Below, piece after piece: positions 46,300-57,544 of a stretch of 64,000 bases of DNA. The position numbers and the translations under genes were made by a program. Source of the DNA: Escallonia rubra (taxonomy: Eukaryota; Streptophyta; Magnoliopsida; Escalloniales; Escalloniaceae); contig JAVXUO010001195.1 in the NCBI GenBank assembly GCA_033065855.1, positions 1 to 64,000 on the forward strand, given 5' to 3'. Numbering within the stretch: the first letter of the stretch is position 1; each line of letters begins with the position of its first letter. The notes beneath the pieces are model-generated. The model ran no database searches, was not told the origin of the DNA, and saw only the letters and a program-made list of their open reading frames with translations.

Positions 46300-47158
46300 G
46301 ATTGCCGGAATGACATGGATTACAGTTGCTCGTGGAGCGAAATGTTCTCCCTAGCTCCGGGGGCTTGGTTGAGCGACAATGTGATCTCTGCCTACGTGGC
46401 TATTCTGAGGCGAATGAGTCACGATTGGCCGAATCAGTATCCGCGCATTTTTTTGATGGATGCATTTTTTTCATAGCATTCTCGTAGGTGAATGGCAGGG
46501 TTGGGTCAAAGGGAGGGGGAAGAAAACCTTGAAACAATGGTATTAGACCGATGCGCTCCTTGCATTTCTTAATAGGGATAGTCCGGTGAGCGCCTGTGAT
46601 GCGGACGTGTTCCTAATACCATTTTGCGGTAATAACAACCACTGGTACTTGGTTTGCTATGAACCAACTCAGAAGATCGTATCAGTCCTCGACAGCCTCC
46701 ACGATGATACCACAGATATGCCCGTGAAACGGCTTTTCAAATACCAGTTGGATACTATGGTAATCATACGATTGTTGTTTAATGCTTATTTTAATTTGAG
46801 TACTGAAAATGTTAACTCGTAGCTTACGCCATTTTTTATTTCTCCAAAGAATCTGTTTTGTCTCATGGTCCACTATCTCCGTGAACTAGAAGTACCGGCG
46901 AGGCCGAAGCTCGAAGTTTGAATAAAGAGGAAGAGGCCCAAGCAAGCTAATACTTAGGACTGCGCCGTCTTCGTCTGCATGTACATGGACTATATTTGTC
47001 GGCGTCAGAACCTCAAGGTGGTTGTCTTGAGCAAAGCTGAAGTACAAGCCTTTAGATATAGAATAGCTTGGCAAATTCATAGCGGCCGGCCTAGAGCAGT
47101 TATGTTTATTCTACATCCCGCTAATGACGAGAATCCGGTTCAAGATGAGACCCAATGA
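46300..47158 (+). pseudogene. Ulp1-like C48 cysteine protease remnant
   Basis: In order: DYSCSWSEMFSLAPGAWLSD (near 46320-46375), NVISAYVAILRRMSHDWP, then after breaks ADVFLIPFCGNNNHWYLVCY (46598-46657) with the catalytic-type His, VLDSLHDD with the Asp region, and CAVFVCMYMDYICRR (near 46960-47000) with the candidate catalytic Cys. It ends ENPVQDETQ at 47158. Stops and frame changes separate the parts. In plants such domains are common in Mutator-type elements. It follows the PMD remnant on the same strand and probably belongs to the same element. Confidence 0.8.
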
Positions 47159-47289
47159 TGACATTGTAACATTTGGTCTCCTTCTTTGATTATTGTAGAC
47201 GATTATTTTTTATGACATAGCATATTTATTTTGAAACATTTGATTTATGTACTTTTTTGTGTTGTGATTTTTTTGGGTGTTGTGTATTG

Positions 47290-47376
47290 TGGATTTTTTG
47301 CCCTTGTTGAGACAGGTTTGATGGTGGTAAGAAAATATTATGCTGTGGTTTTTTTGCCCTCATTGAGACAGGTTGA
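47290..47376 (+). repeat. short tandem duplication (about 68 bp)
   Basis: The words ttgagacaggttt(g)a(t/a)ggtgg and tttttgccct occur twice in direct order (near 47295-47330 and 47350-47380), at the join between the C48 remnant and the hAT remnant. Confidence 0.55.
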
Positions 47377-47967
47377 ATGGTGGGAATGTGCTACTCAGTA
47401 GAGGACACAACCAACCTCACAGCGAAAGTGAGCAATACATTTGAGGAACTGTTCAACTTGTATCGCAATTCTACTGACGTGCGCAGCCGAGCTTCATCAT
47501 CGACTGCTGAGAGGCACTACTCGTCATATTTTAAGGGCTTTGAACATCTAGTAGCAAGACAACTACCAGGTAAAGGTAATTCTAATTCGGCAGGTTTGTC
47601 TTCTTTTTCCTCTTTTAATGAGATTGGTGTATATTCCAATACTGATCATTATTCTGATTTAACAGTGGAAGAACAAGTTAATTTTAATTTGTTAAATTTT
47701 TTGAAACAAAACCAAAACATGTATAAAACTTTATCCCAAATTGCACGGGATGTACTGCCGGTGCAAGCCTCCACGGTTGCTTCAGAGTCGGCATTTTCAG
47801 CGAGTGGGAGAGTTTTGGATGATAGGAGAAGTCGTTTTAACCCCGAGTCGCTCGAGCTATGTGTATGTTGAAAGGATTATCTTGATGCGAAATACCGCAA
47901 GCAAGATATACTGATTGACGATAGGAAGAGCAGTGACTCGGACGTTGAAATACTTCCAGATGATTAG
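47377..47967 (+). pseudogene. hAT transposase C-terminal dimerisation domain, broken
   Basis: Reading from 47377, ELFNLYRNSTD is followed by a linker and then VLPVQASTVASESAFSASGR and DRRSRFNPESLELCVC, the hATC dimerisation signature. TGA at 47870 interrupts it where the family reads CLKDYLDA; the same frame then gives KDYLDAKYRKQDI and ends acidic (EILPDD) at 47967. The BED zinc finger and catalytic core are absent. Not functional. Confidence 0.88.
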
Positions 47968-48739
47968 GTAATTTATTTTTATTTTCCTTTTCTCAAGTTT
48001 TAAGAATAAAATTTTTCACAAAATATAGTTTTTTTAGAAACAAGATAGATATTTTTTCATATATATAAAAAAATAGGTAACTTCGCCTGTTTGTTTACAA
48101 GCAGCCGGTCCCAAGCCCGGATAAAAGGAGGAGGGCCTATGAACACATTTATCTTCAATTTAACTTTATCAGTTTGAATATTTGAATGCTAGAAATATTA
48201 TTGTTTACATACATATTAATATTTCTAAAATTTTCACATTCGGAATGTAAATTTTTTGGAAATCAAATGTCTTACAGGGTTTGTAGCAACCTCTTTGCAG
48301 TGGTCATGGTTTTACAATAAAGATAAGGATGTGTATAGAAAAGGAGGAAGTAGACAAACTAATGAGAGAGTCACCCATGTTTAACTGCTGGTGCCCCTCT
48401 TGTGTAACGGGAACCGTACTACAACGTCAATGGGGAACCTCTTACACTAGTTTCATTTGGCGATTGAGGCTTTTGATGTTGCTCCAAGTCTCCAACCATT
48501 TAATTTATAAATGTGAATAACAAGGAGTTAAGAATAGGGGGAAAAAACCAAAAAAAAAATTTGGGCCTGGGCCGGCCCAAGCCCGGCCCTAAAATATTGG
48601 GCCTAGGGCCAGGGCTTGGACTGGGCCCAAGTATACCAGTTTTCAGGCCCGACCCGACTTTCACTTCTTCTGGCCCGGCCCCGGCCCGGTTTCGTTGGAG
48701 GCCCGCTGGGCTTGGGCTGGGCCGACCTTGACATCTCTA
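47377..48739 (+). mobile_element. 3' part of a hAT transposon
   Basis: It contains the end of a transposase (listed separately), then AT-rich DNA, then a subterminal block (48555-48735) of GGGCCTGGGCC/GGCCCGGCCC words. The last bases are CCTTGACATCTCTA, whose reverse complement TAGAGATGTCAAGG is a classic hAT terminus. The left end is missing, so this is a truncated copy. Confidence 0.85.
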
Positions 48740-49204
48740 ATAGTGAGGAATGTATTGTCAATGTTGTAGGTTTTAACTTTGTTGTTTGTTAGTCTAGTTT
48801 AGTTTTCTTTCATTGTGCCTAGTCTCAGATCAAATTTGTAGCTCTACATATGTTGTTATTTAATATTAATGAATTTATCAAGTTAATCTAAAATTTACTA
48901 TGTATTTTTATATTCACTTTTTCTAACTCGTAGCAAATTCTATCCCGTTAAAAGGTGCATAATGCTATTACTTTGAAAATTGATGAACGGTACATAAAAA
49001 CACAAAATGAAAAATCCGAAAGTGGAAAGTGGAAAAGACAATACAACCCCCCTCCTCCGCCTCCCCCCCCACCCCCCCATAACAACAACACGCAATATTG
49101 CTTGCCTTCAGCAAAGCTTCACTAGAATTGCTTTCGCGTACATTCACAGGGAACGAGGACCCCGTTAATGTGTTGTTGCAGCACCGAAAGTCTCAAGGGG
49201 ACAC
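48740..49204. other. intergenic DNA downstream of the UGT gene
   Basis: AT-rich, then a C-rich run (49045-49080, cctcctccgcctccccccc). It probably holds the 3' UTR of the UGT gene. Nothing else seen. Confidence 0.5.
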
Positions 49205-50814
49205 TCAATCGCTGTCTCCAGTGATTACTTCTAGCAATGCTTTGAAATTCTTGGTTGAGCTCCCATTTGGTCCTACAGCCTTGTGAGCAAGCTCTCTGTA
49301 CAGCATAACTTGCTCCCTCGAAGAAGGCCCTTTTCTCACCTGACAGCACTTGTTCAAGCGCACGCATTGTCCCATTTTTCGTGAAAACCCCACCCTCAAT
49401 TCTCACACCAATTTTCCATTCGTTTTCAACCATCCACGAGTCTAGGTGATGATCGCCAAAGAATGGCCTACCGATCACTGGTACACCAGCAGCGATGCTC
49501 TCAACAACCGAGTTCCATCCACAGTGATTTATAAACACTCCAATCGAACCATGTGCTAGAACATGTACTTGGGGTGCCCATGGTACAATTTTGCCGTTTT
49601 TGCCCATCCTCTCCAAGAATCCTTCGGGCAAATGCACCTTGAAGCTGTCCTTAAGAGACCAAAGGAAAGGCGTATCACTTGCTTCTAACGCTTCTGCTAG
49701 CGCAGCTAGCTCGTTAGGGGGCGGCGTTGCCACGGTGCCGAAGCCGATATATGCCACTGATTTAGCGCGATGCATGTCCAACCACGGTATGCAGCCGTAT
49801 TCATCTGAATGTGATGATGGCGGTGGCGATGTTAGGTTGACGGGGCCAATGTTGAGGACTTTCGTGAGTTTGGATTTTAGATCTTTGGTGATCTCAGGCT
49901 CTAGTTCTTCGAAGGAGTTTACGGGAACGGCGGCCGCTCGGTGCAGAGATTGTCCCATTTTATGTAGCATGGTCGAGAAAGAAGATCCCAAGTTCCCAAA
50001 GAGCACTCCAGCGGGCAGATCGCCTAGTCGTAGTGCACGGAATCCTGGGATGAACCTGAGGATTTCATCTTCACGCCCTGCAAGACCTGTTAGTGGTACC
50101 GTCGTTAGGTAGAAGGTAGAATGTTTAGCCAGGATGTTTTGGCTCCAAAAACAAGGGTAATAGCAAAAAGAAGAATCAGGCTGAAAAAATGTTGGCTGCT
50201 ACTCGTGAAAGAATCTTCTTCTTCGTATAGCGACAATTAATGATTACTAAATATTTCTACCTCTGCTTACGACCTGAGTAACCGCAAAAGTTTATTCTTT
50301 TGACCCTATTGAAAGTACAGTCTTAATTACCTTCAAGTCCAATAGTTTTCCTAATAAGGTCGGTATAGAAATGGATGGAAAGTGATGCAGCCGCCGATGT
50401 CCAAAGCAGTACCCAGGGCACGTGCATCTGCTCGGCCATCTCGCCGGAGAACCACAGGAACCCGTCCGCCACCACGCAAGTGATCTTCCTCCCAGTGTCA
50501 CGCTCCGCCACTCGCAAACATCTCCCTAGTTCCTCCGGCGCCACCTTCAAGAACAAGTCAATATCCTCCTGGGGCTTCCCAGAAAATATGTAACCCTCAG
50601 GTATGCCGTCTGAAACGTTACACGACCGTATGTTGTCGGGTGACGGCACCGAGAATAGTGACCGATTTGACTTAGCAGTGCTAAAGAAGGAAAAGGTCAC
50701 GGTTGGCGCGGCCACGGCCAACCTGCGTGCCAGGCCTAGGAGGAGACCGGCGTGTGAAGCAAATGGAAATGCAAGGACAGCTACATGTTGGTCTGCTGAG
50801 CTAGTGGTCACCAT
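49205..50814 (-). CDS. UGT78-like flavonoid 3-O-glycosyltransferase, frameshift near the end
   Basis: Two exons, 50814-50331 and 50077-49205, surround a 253-bp GT..AG intron. Exon 1 has the catalytic His21 (FPFASHAG) and Asp117 (VVADGFLWF). Exon 2 has the 44-residue PSPG box starting [14 protein letters not shown] and containing HCGWNS, ending FFGDH. It lacks the usual final Gln; the last residue is His, which in characterised plant UGTs such as flavonoid galactosyltransferases goes with UDP-galactose use. The family end ([17 protein letters not shown]) lies in a different frame from the PSPG box: the two exons total 1357 bp, one base more than a multiple of three, and the shift lies at about 49312-49336. 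Frame-corrected length is about 451 residues, normal for UGT78. The enzyme would glycosylate flavonols or anthocyanidins in the cytosol. It is either a recent pseudogene or a sequencing error; unshifted translation runs on to 49122. Confidence 0.87.
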
Positions 50815-52438
50815 TGCTTCAATTGATTGTTCTCTGTCAAAATTTCAAGGGGAACGTATGCTCTTTACTTAGAAGAGGGTGGACAAGTAGCTTTTTATTG
50901 CGGAACGGAGAGCAAAAGTGCCTCAATAAATAGACATGTGAATTGAGGTGTTGCTAGAGAACGGGGGTTGGTTCGTGCCTTCTAGGTTAGTTGGGGAGGC
51001 CACGTATATGTAATGGTAAAGGTGGGCAACTGGTCAATGCTCCTTGGTGTATGATTGTCGATTCAATCTTCTCTTTTGAATAGTAGCTTAGGCAAATATC
51101 TGATCCTCGTACACCGATAATCAATGGCCATTAAATACGAATCATGACATTTGACAACGACGCTAGAAAATGTCACTTCCCATCTTTTGAAAAAAGCTAA
51201 TAGTTGTACTAGTAAGCATTTACTCCGTATCAAGTATCCGTGTAGGGAGGGCAAAACACAAATTCAACTTCACCTATGCCAACTTCTATCCATTAGATGA
51301 GTCTCTTACACTTTTTACGTGGCCCAAAAAACCTTTTCTTCTGTTGGCAGTGAAGCTTGATGCCAAGACCACGTTAAAGGATGGAGAGAAATGCATATGA
51401 GCTAAGTTTTGCAAACTCTTGACAAATTTTGCAAAATCAAAACTTTGCCAAGCAGTCATAAAAATAGTTGTTTTCAAAAAAATTTAAACCAGGCCGAAAA
51501 AACTGAAAACAAAATGGGTTTCAGGCGCACCACCCTAAAAAACTCTTTTCAGTTTTTGAGGAAAAAAAAATAAAAACTACAAACTATGTCAAATGCTAAC
51601 TTACATCATTCCTTTGCTCTCATTGGACTTAGAAGAGATCACTTCTGCTAATCAATTGTAGAAGCTTAATATTTGAGATTAGGTTATTTATACCAGCAGT
51701 ATTCAGGTTTGACTTTATTACATAGATCAATAGCTAACTTCAAAATTAGACTCTGTTCATTTTTCTATATGGCAGCTCTCAGAGTTAATGATGGCATACT
51801 AAAAGACCATAATTCCCTTTTACTATACAATGTGAAATTATCAGAAGAAAAACCCAAATGATTCTATTACATAAAATACAAATTGTGTGAGGATTAAAGT
51901 GTTAAACATTTTTTAGCTCCCCAAATCGAAAAAATACAACACAAATAATTAACTTGCGTGGTGTAAATTACCATAATATTGCATAAAGAGGCATATTTAT
52001 AAGAATGAGGGTCAAATGCCAGCTGTAGATACCCTATTTTTGTAATCATTATTAATTAAAATGAATATTAGGCGTCATTATTAATTATAGTTTATTGTTA
52101 AGCTTAGATCTAATGATATAAGTTATTTAATTTAATTTTGTTCAGTCCAATTGTTAAGGTCATAATTCCTTTTTGTCAAGTCCATTTGTCTAGTCTAATT
52201 GTCTGGTCCAATCGAGTAGTCCATATATCAATCTAGTATTCCAATCCAGTTGTTGAGTCAGTAAATGAGTTCAATCCAGTCTAGTCCAAGTGTCTAAATT
52301 TTTATTTTGTCTTAAAATTAAGGAATTATAATGTGAATTATCCTCAATACAAAGGATTAAATCAAGGAGCTACGTAATTTAGGAAGATAAATGTCGAATC
52401 TGATACATCTCATTTGTAAAATCAGAGATAATTATTGA
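50815..52438. other. intergenic DNA upstream of the UGT gene
   Basis: The first few hundred bases should contain the UGT promoter, but I see no unambiguous TATA box at the right distance. Positions 52130-52300 contain several degenerate copies of ccaattgt/ccagtc words (gtccaattgtctagtccaattgtc). No gene recognised. Confidence 0.5.
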
Positions 52439-52870
52439 TACTACAAGAAAAGGCCTCTTTAGCGATGGACTTTTAGCGACGGGCCCAAACTTGTCGCTAA
52501 AAGCGACCCTTACCTGCGGTCTGCGGATCACCCCTTCAGTAAAGATCCGTCGGTATATTTTTAACCAAATACAATACAATTGCTAAAAAACTTTATCGAT
52601 AGATCTTAACGAAGGGATTTTTGCGACGGAATATCCTTCACTAAAGAATTTTAAAAAAAAATCTATCTTTCAACCAAAATTTTGAAATATTTTGATAAAA
52701 TATTTACCAATGAAATGCGTCCATCACTAAAAAAAACCCGTCGCTAACGCCATTAAATAAATTTAAAGATAGGCTTTTAAGGAGGAATTTTTCGTCGCTA
52801 AAAGTCAATAAAATTTTTGAATACACTTTTAGCGACGAACTAAGTCCATCATTTAAAGTCATGTCACTAA
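52439..52870. mobile_element. CACTA element remnant (left end)
   Basis: It starts ACTACAAGAAAAGGCC at 52440, one base off the CACTACAAGAAAA end of the element in gene C, followed by several tttagcgacg/gtcgctaaa subterminal repeats. I found no matching right end; the GC/CT-rich block to about 53060 (ccaccgtcgtcaccac) may belong to it. Confidence 0.6.
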
Positions 52871-53089
52871 AACCCATTTCCCTCTTTCTTTTCTCTCTCC
52901 TCTTATTTTCTCACTCTTTTCTCTCTGTTTCACCTCCGACAGCTCTCCGGGAACACCCCCTCCCCCCCCCCCACCTTCTCTTCCGGCGATAGTCCCCACA
53001 TCTACCCCATGCACCACTGTCGCACCACCGTCGTCACCACTGCCGCACCACTGCTGCTTTAAGGTATGTACATTTTAACCCTAATTACA

Positions 53090-53415
53090 TGTTACAATTT
53101 ATAGTGTAATTACATGTTATGTTGAATTTGTTATAATGTATAGTGTAATTGAATTTAATTTGTAATAATATATAGCGTAATTGTATGTATAGTGTAATTT
53201 GTTACATATTATAAGTTTAATTAACCCCAATTAAAATCAAATTAATCCTAATTAACTCTAATTAAGCCCTAATTAACACTAGCTAACCCTAATTAAATAC
53301 AATTAACTTTAAATAACCCTAATGAACCTAATTAACCCTAATTAAACCTTAATACATCTCTAATTAACCCTAACAAGCTAAATACAACCCTAACCCTAAT
53401 TAAACCATCAACCCT
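53090..53415 (+). repeat. degenerate AT-rich repeats, (AATTAACCCT)-like
   Basis: Positions 53090-53215 repeat tagtgtaatt/gttacat words. Positions 53215-53410 hold more than ten imperfect copies of taattaaccctaat. This looks telomere-like but lacks true CCCTAAA units. Confidence 0.7.
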
Positions 53416-53901
53416 ATCACAATCACAGGTGAAACAATATCAACTTTGCGAATGAACTCCATATTCCATTAAGAAACGTGAGTCGGCTACCCCAATTAGG
53501 AATATTCCTTGTTATTTGTGAAGTCCAATGACAACGAGTTGGTTACAACTCGCTGTCAACGAATTTGAAAGTGAATCATTTCGGTTATGGTATATTCTTG
53601 CAAATTAACCTAATGAATCTATCTTTTCGAAATTTTGATATTTTAGAAAGATTGTTGCATATATTACCAATTTTTAAACGCATGCATACATAAAAACCCT
53701 CAGTTCCCGTTCAAACGTACTCATTACATGCTTTTGTAATGAGTCTTTGGATGTCCACTTTGGACAATTTAGAAAAGTAAAGTGTTTATAAAACAGTGCA
53801 AACAATGTATCGACTCATGTTCCCTGTTTTATAGGATACATATCTGGTGTCCTAAATCCGTTTAATCTTGCAAGAGCAAGATTAGCGGGATGTTAGAACA
53901 T
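53416..53901. other. intergenic DNA, nothing recognised
   Basis: No exon, element end or repeat structure seen. Confidence 0.5.
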
Positions 53902-54543
53902 CTAATTGAAACTTATCTCTGCTGCACGTTTGCCGCCAATTGTTTCCATGAGAGCCACGCTTGATGAATAAACACCAACTCTAGCGGTAGCTAATAAGGG
54001 AAGTGATACTTGGGTTCCAAAGATTCCCTTGGCCTTTGTGTTGACGTTACTATGCTTGGATTCGGGACCATACTTTGTCGACACAAAGTCTATGACGATT
54101 AACTCATAGTTCACTCAGATGTTTGTGCAATTTATGTCGTCGTGCATGATTGTTCAATTTCATGCACTATTGTGTAGATAGTGTAGGCCTCTACAAAGTC
54201 TTACGCAAACTCGCAATTGCTCTGTCCACGCTCAATGGTGAAGATCTTGAAGCCTAATGTTTCTACTGCATCTTGTTCTTCCGTAGAAAAAAATTCAAAA
54301 TAAAAAAAGGAAAAAATTAGATTTGATGGCTCACAAAAGATTATTTCAAAAAAAAAATTATAAAAAAGTTCAACAGACTGACTTGATGGCTCATAAAAGT
54401 TTGTGGCCGTCCATTCTCCAGCTTCTTTGCCGATCTTAAATCCACCAACTAGCTTTCCTACTTGTAGAGCACCTTGAGTGGCTGCATCCATTAGCCCTGG
54501 TCCAGCCCCTGACCATGAAGTACAATCCAAGAGGTTTGCGACC
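53902..54543 (-). pseudogene. gene fragment with a LOG-like (lysine decarboxylase family) exon
   Basis: After an acceptor (TTTTGGCAG|G) at 54543, the minus strand encodes VANLLDCTSWSGAGPGLMDA, then KLVGGFKIGKEAGEWTATNF. This is very like the plant LOG-related 'putative lysine decarboxylase' family around its phosphate-binding GxGxGxM-type loop. It loses similarity at once (YEPSSQ instead of the expected HPYLPS). Two further coding-looking pieces follow: 54278-54205, encoding LGFKIFTIERGQSNCEF and ending at GC|GTAAGA, and 54114-53902, encoding FVSTKYGPESKHSN and ATARVGVYSSSVALMETIGG. I do not recognise these; they may come from another gene. The set looks like a stranded or chimeric fragment. 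Confidence 0.55.
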
Positions 54544-55616
54544 TGCCAAAAGTTGTGAGGACCCCGCCCCCTCCCCTAATGGCTAACGCCGACAAGAGTT
54601 ATTGGCGTTTTACTGTTGTATATCAAGAGGAAGAGAGTATCATGTCCAGCCTTATGCCACCATCATAGTTTAAAGTTGATGGGATATTTTTTGCTCCAGT
54701 CTTGTTGTGGAGAGATGGCTACAGTATTCATATAATTTTAGTTGCACTTAATTGGTGACGCTAAAAGAGGCCGTTAAGAATTATTGTTAAAAGTGTTAAC
54801 ATAAATGTCACTACTCATACTTAATGATCATGTAAGTGCTGTCCTATGACTTAAGTTATACCAAAACATATTCTATTTTTGTATCCTCGTCAAAATTCCG
54901 TGACTCACTGGCGTGGATCACAATATTGTGGGTGGAAAGATCAACCAACTTCTTATTAGAATGTTTCGTAACGCCTTAATACTAGATCGAACCTCAAATC
55001 CAAAGCTCAATTCCATATTAATAAAGGGTCTGTATTTGGTTGTTGAACGGTTCTTTCGTGACAAATATACATGACCGATGATTTAGGCCCAAAAGACCAC
55101 CAAATTGGTCGCCAACAATCAGTGTTAACTACCGCAATAAAAGGACTGAAAATTCATATATATGGTAACAAAATATACCAGTAGAAATAGAAAATCTTAA
55201 GTCCTCCTAACTATAAGAATCAGCTCTATCTTTTCCTTTTCAATTTTATGGTATTTAGGACCGATTTCATCCATGTATATATGTCATCAGCAAACAAGTT
55301 TATATCTTTTGCATTTTTCAAGTTTTATATATATCTTTCAGAGAGAAAAAGAAAGGAAAAAAAAAGTGAAAATCAAAGAAGAAAAATGAGAAAGAGAATA
55401 AAGAAACCTTATCCATTTTTCTTGCATATTTTTTAGTGATAAATAAAATTAAGGTGGTCAAAATATAAGAAAAATGTAAATATATCGCATTTGAGATTCA
55501 TCTTAAATTTCATATAGTTTCCATATATAAACCCTGGCCATCTATAAATTCCATTCGTCATCCTCCTAAGAAGAACTTAATTTATTCTCTACATTGTATC
55601 AGATTTTACTAAAATC
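54544..55616. other. intergenic DNA and promoter of the HIPP gene
   Basis: AT-rich. Two TATA-like boxes (ATATATAAAC at 55523-55532 and CTATAAATT at 55542-55550) lie 70-95 bases before the HIPP start. The ORF at 55248-55436 is low-complexity. Nothing else recognised. Confidence 0.5.
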
Positions 55617-57026
55617 ATGAACCTTAAACCCTCTCTAATTAAGAATAACAGAACATCAATGGCGTCTATGGCCGTTCCGACGATGCCCATGGGAAAAAAC
55701 TACAAGTTTACGGTAGGTATATGATTTAAGTTATTTTTCTTTCTCATTTTTTTTTGTTCATCTGTGTACGTAGATTTACATAACTTTCCATGTTTCAAAC
55801 TTTTTTCATCAAAGTGAACACCCGAAGTCCAGGATGGCAAAGGACTGTGATTAAAGTGTTGAGTAGTGTCGAGGGTTAGTTCTTATTGATTTCTCATTGT
55901 CTTAGTGTCTTACTAACCTTTTTGCGTACCTGTGTGTGTATTTCTCTTACATGAACTCATCAAATTTATGTTTCCATGGCTAAAATCATGTTCCGATCGT
56001 GTTACACCGTCGCTTTCTTCTAGACGATTCTGATTCTGTTACACCTTGAAGTCCTTAAGTTTTACACAATTTTTTTGATTAAGTTAGTTATTTTTTATAT
56101 GACTGTGTGACCGTGTATCAACAAAGGATGGACTCAAAATCCTAATGACTTGAACGCAAGGTTTATAGCATGTAGACCTCATTTTAGATCATTTTTAAGA
56201 TGTAACAGAAGATCCTATGAGCAAGGAAACAAGGATGATTTTATGGTTTTGTTTTTTTTTTAACTTCACATGTACTAATTTAGTGTCACATAAATATAAT
56301 GATTAAACAACAAGGCCAATGCAAAAACAGGTCTACGCCGACCCAATATTCATTCGATTTGGTGAATGAGATCGTACTAATCAGGTTCGGATCGTAACAA
56401 TCGTGCTTAAGCGTCATCGATAGAACAGATTTTTAATTTTGTTTGTACACATTGTTTGCATATGCGGTAGGCTTTCTTTACATGATTACCGCACATGGCT
56501 GTCCTGGACTCAGTTTTTCTAACAAAGATTGAACAAAAGATTCATGGGTTCTAAGATTCTTGTTTTGTTTTTGCCTGAATGGATTTTAGAAATCACTTTC
56601 ATGATGAATGAGGATGGAATAGTGAAGATCTCGGGTGGAGTTGATCCAGCCAGGCTTCTGAAGATGCTCGGACGGGCTGGAAAACGCGCAGAACTCATCC
56701 AATGGAACTTCGGACAGTGTTACAGCAACTTGAACACACCAGATTACTTCCTGTCCTCGCGTCACTATGGCCCTTCAGGGTACCATCAAAGCGCGAATCA
56801 GCATGACATGTATTATGGACATGGAGGTGCCTACGGAGGAGGCAACTTCTATGGTAATTTCCCTGGAGGTGGAAATGGAGGAAGCAGCTACTACAGACCT
56901 TTTCAACCTGTGGGTTACCATGGTGGCTATGGCAGTCGGCACGCGCCAGGCTACAGCAGTTATTCTGTGCCAAGAACTGAGGTACCCCCAATGGCAGAAG
57001 ACGTTGGCTGCTGTAGCATCATGTGA
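55617..57026 (+). CDS. heavy-metal-associated isoprenylated plant protein (HIPP) lacking CxxC
   Basis: Three exons, 55617-55716, 55815-55874 and 56590-57026, have GT..AG borders and consistent phases and give 198 residues. An HMA-type fold spans residues 30-95: VNTRSPGW (34-41) sits exactly where the family has MxCxxC, with Ser38 and Trp41 replacing both cysteines; then VKISGGVDPARLLKMLGRAG (65-84). The C-terminal half is Gly/Tyr/Ser-rich (GGAYGGGNFYGNFPGGG, HQSANQHDMYYGHGG). The last residues are CCSIM; CSIM is a CaaX box expected to be farnesylated, anchoring the protein to membranes. HIPPs usually bind metals and act in metal handling, stress and disease susceptibility; this one probably cannot bind metal through the classical motif. 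ATGs at residues 15 and 18 are alternative starts. Confidence 0.85.
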
Positions 57027-57544
57027 GGCTAGGGTTCGTGTGTGTCAATTGAATGATGCATGCTGTTTATTAGCTTTTGAAAGTTGGTTCAAGTTTATCT
57101 TAGGGATTTCTTTGTTTTGAAAATAGACTTTGGAGTTTAGAATTTTAATAGTAGCTTCGGATATGATCTTTACACTTTGAACTTGTATAGTTTTCACGTC
57201 ATCATTAATGGGCAGCCAATGCTTGTTTTGTGATAGCCATTGGTTTTGGAAGAAATAGATGTTGATGGTGATTCTTCTAGCTCTTGGTTTACCCACTAAC
57301 TTCTTTTTGACCCGGAGTTTAAATTTGAAAACTGAGAACTAAAAATTAGAAAGGTTTCGGACACAACCTCAGTAGGAATCTTTATGCTAGAGCCGTTTAT
57401 AATCTCTGTCTATGCAGGAATTTCTGTGTGTGTATAATCTCTCTAACTTTGATTTCAGAATGCTTGAGGCTATTCAAGAATCCTGGATTTCTTGTTCAGT
57501 TTTTGCATTTGGTCATTCAAGAATGTAAAACCGCTCTTCTCATT
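57027..57544. other. 3' flank of the HIPP gene
   Basis: Probable 3' UTR and intergenic DNA up to the retroelement border. No other gene seen; the minus-strand ORF at 57045-57296 has no known motif. Confidence 0.5.

Noticed and set aside
13315-50814. Biosynthetic gene cluster of dioxygenases plus UGT
   Set aside because: About 10 kb of PPR and transposon remnants lie between gene C and the UGT, and no further pathway genes are seen. Proximity alone is weak evidence.
53215-53410. True telomere repeat
   Set aside because: The units are AATTAACCCT-like; no run of CCCTAAA or TTTAGGG is present.
54412-54530. Functional cytokinin-activating LOG enzyme
   Set aside because: Only one exon-sized piece is present, the conserved region breaks off after ATNF, and the catalytic PGGxGTxxE part is absent.
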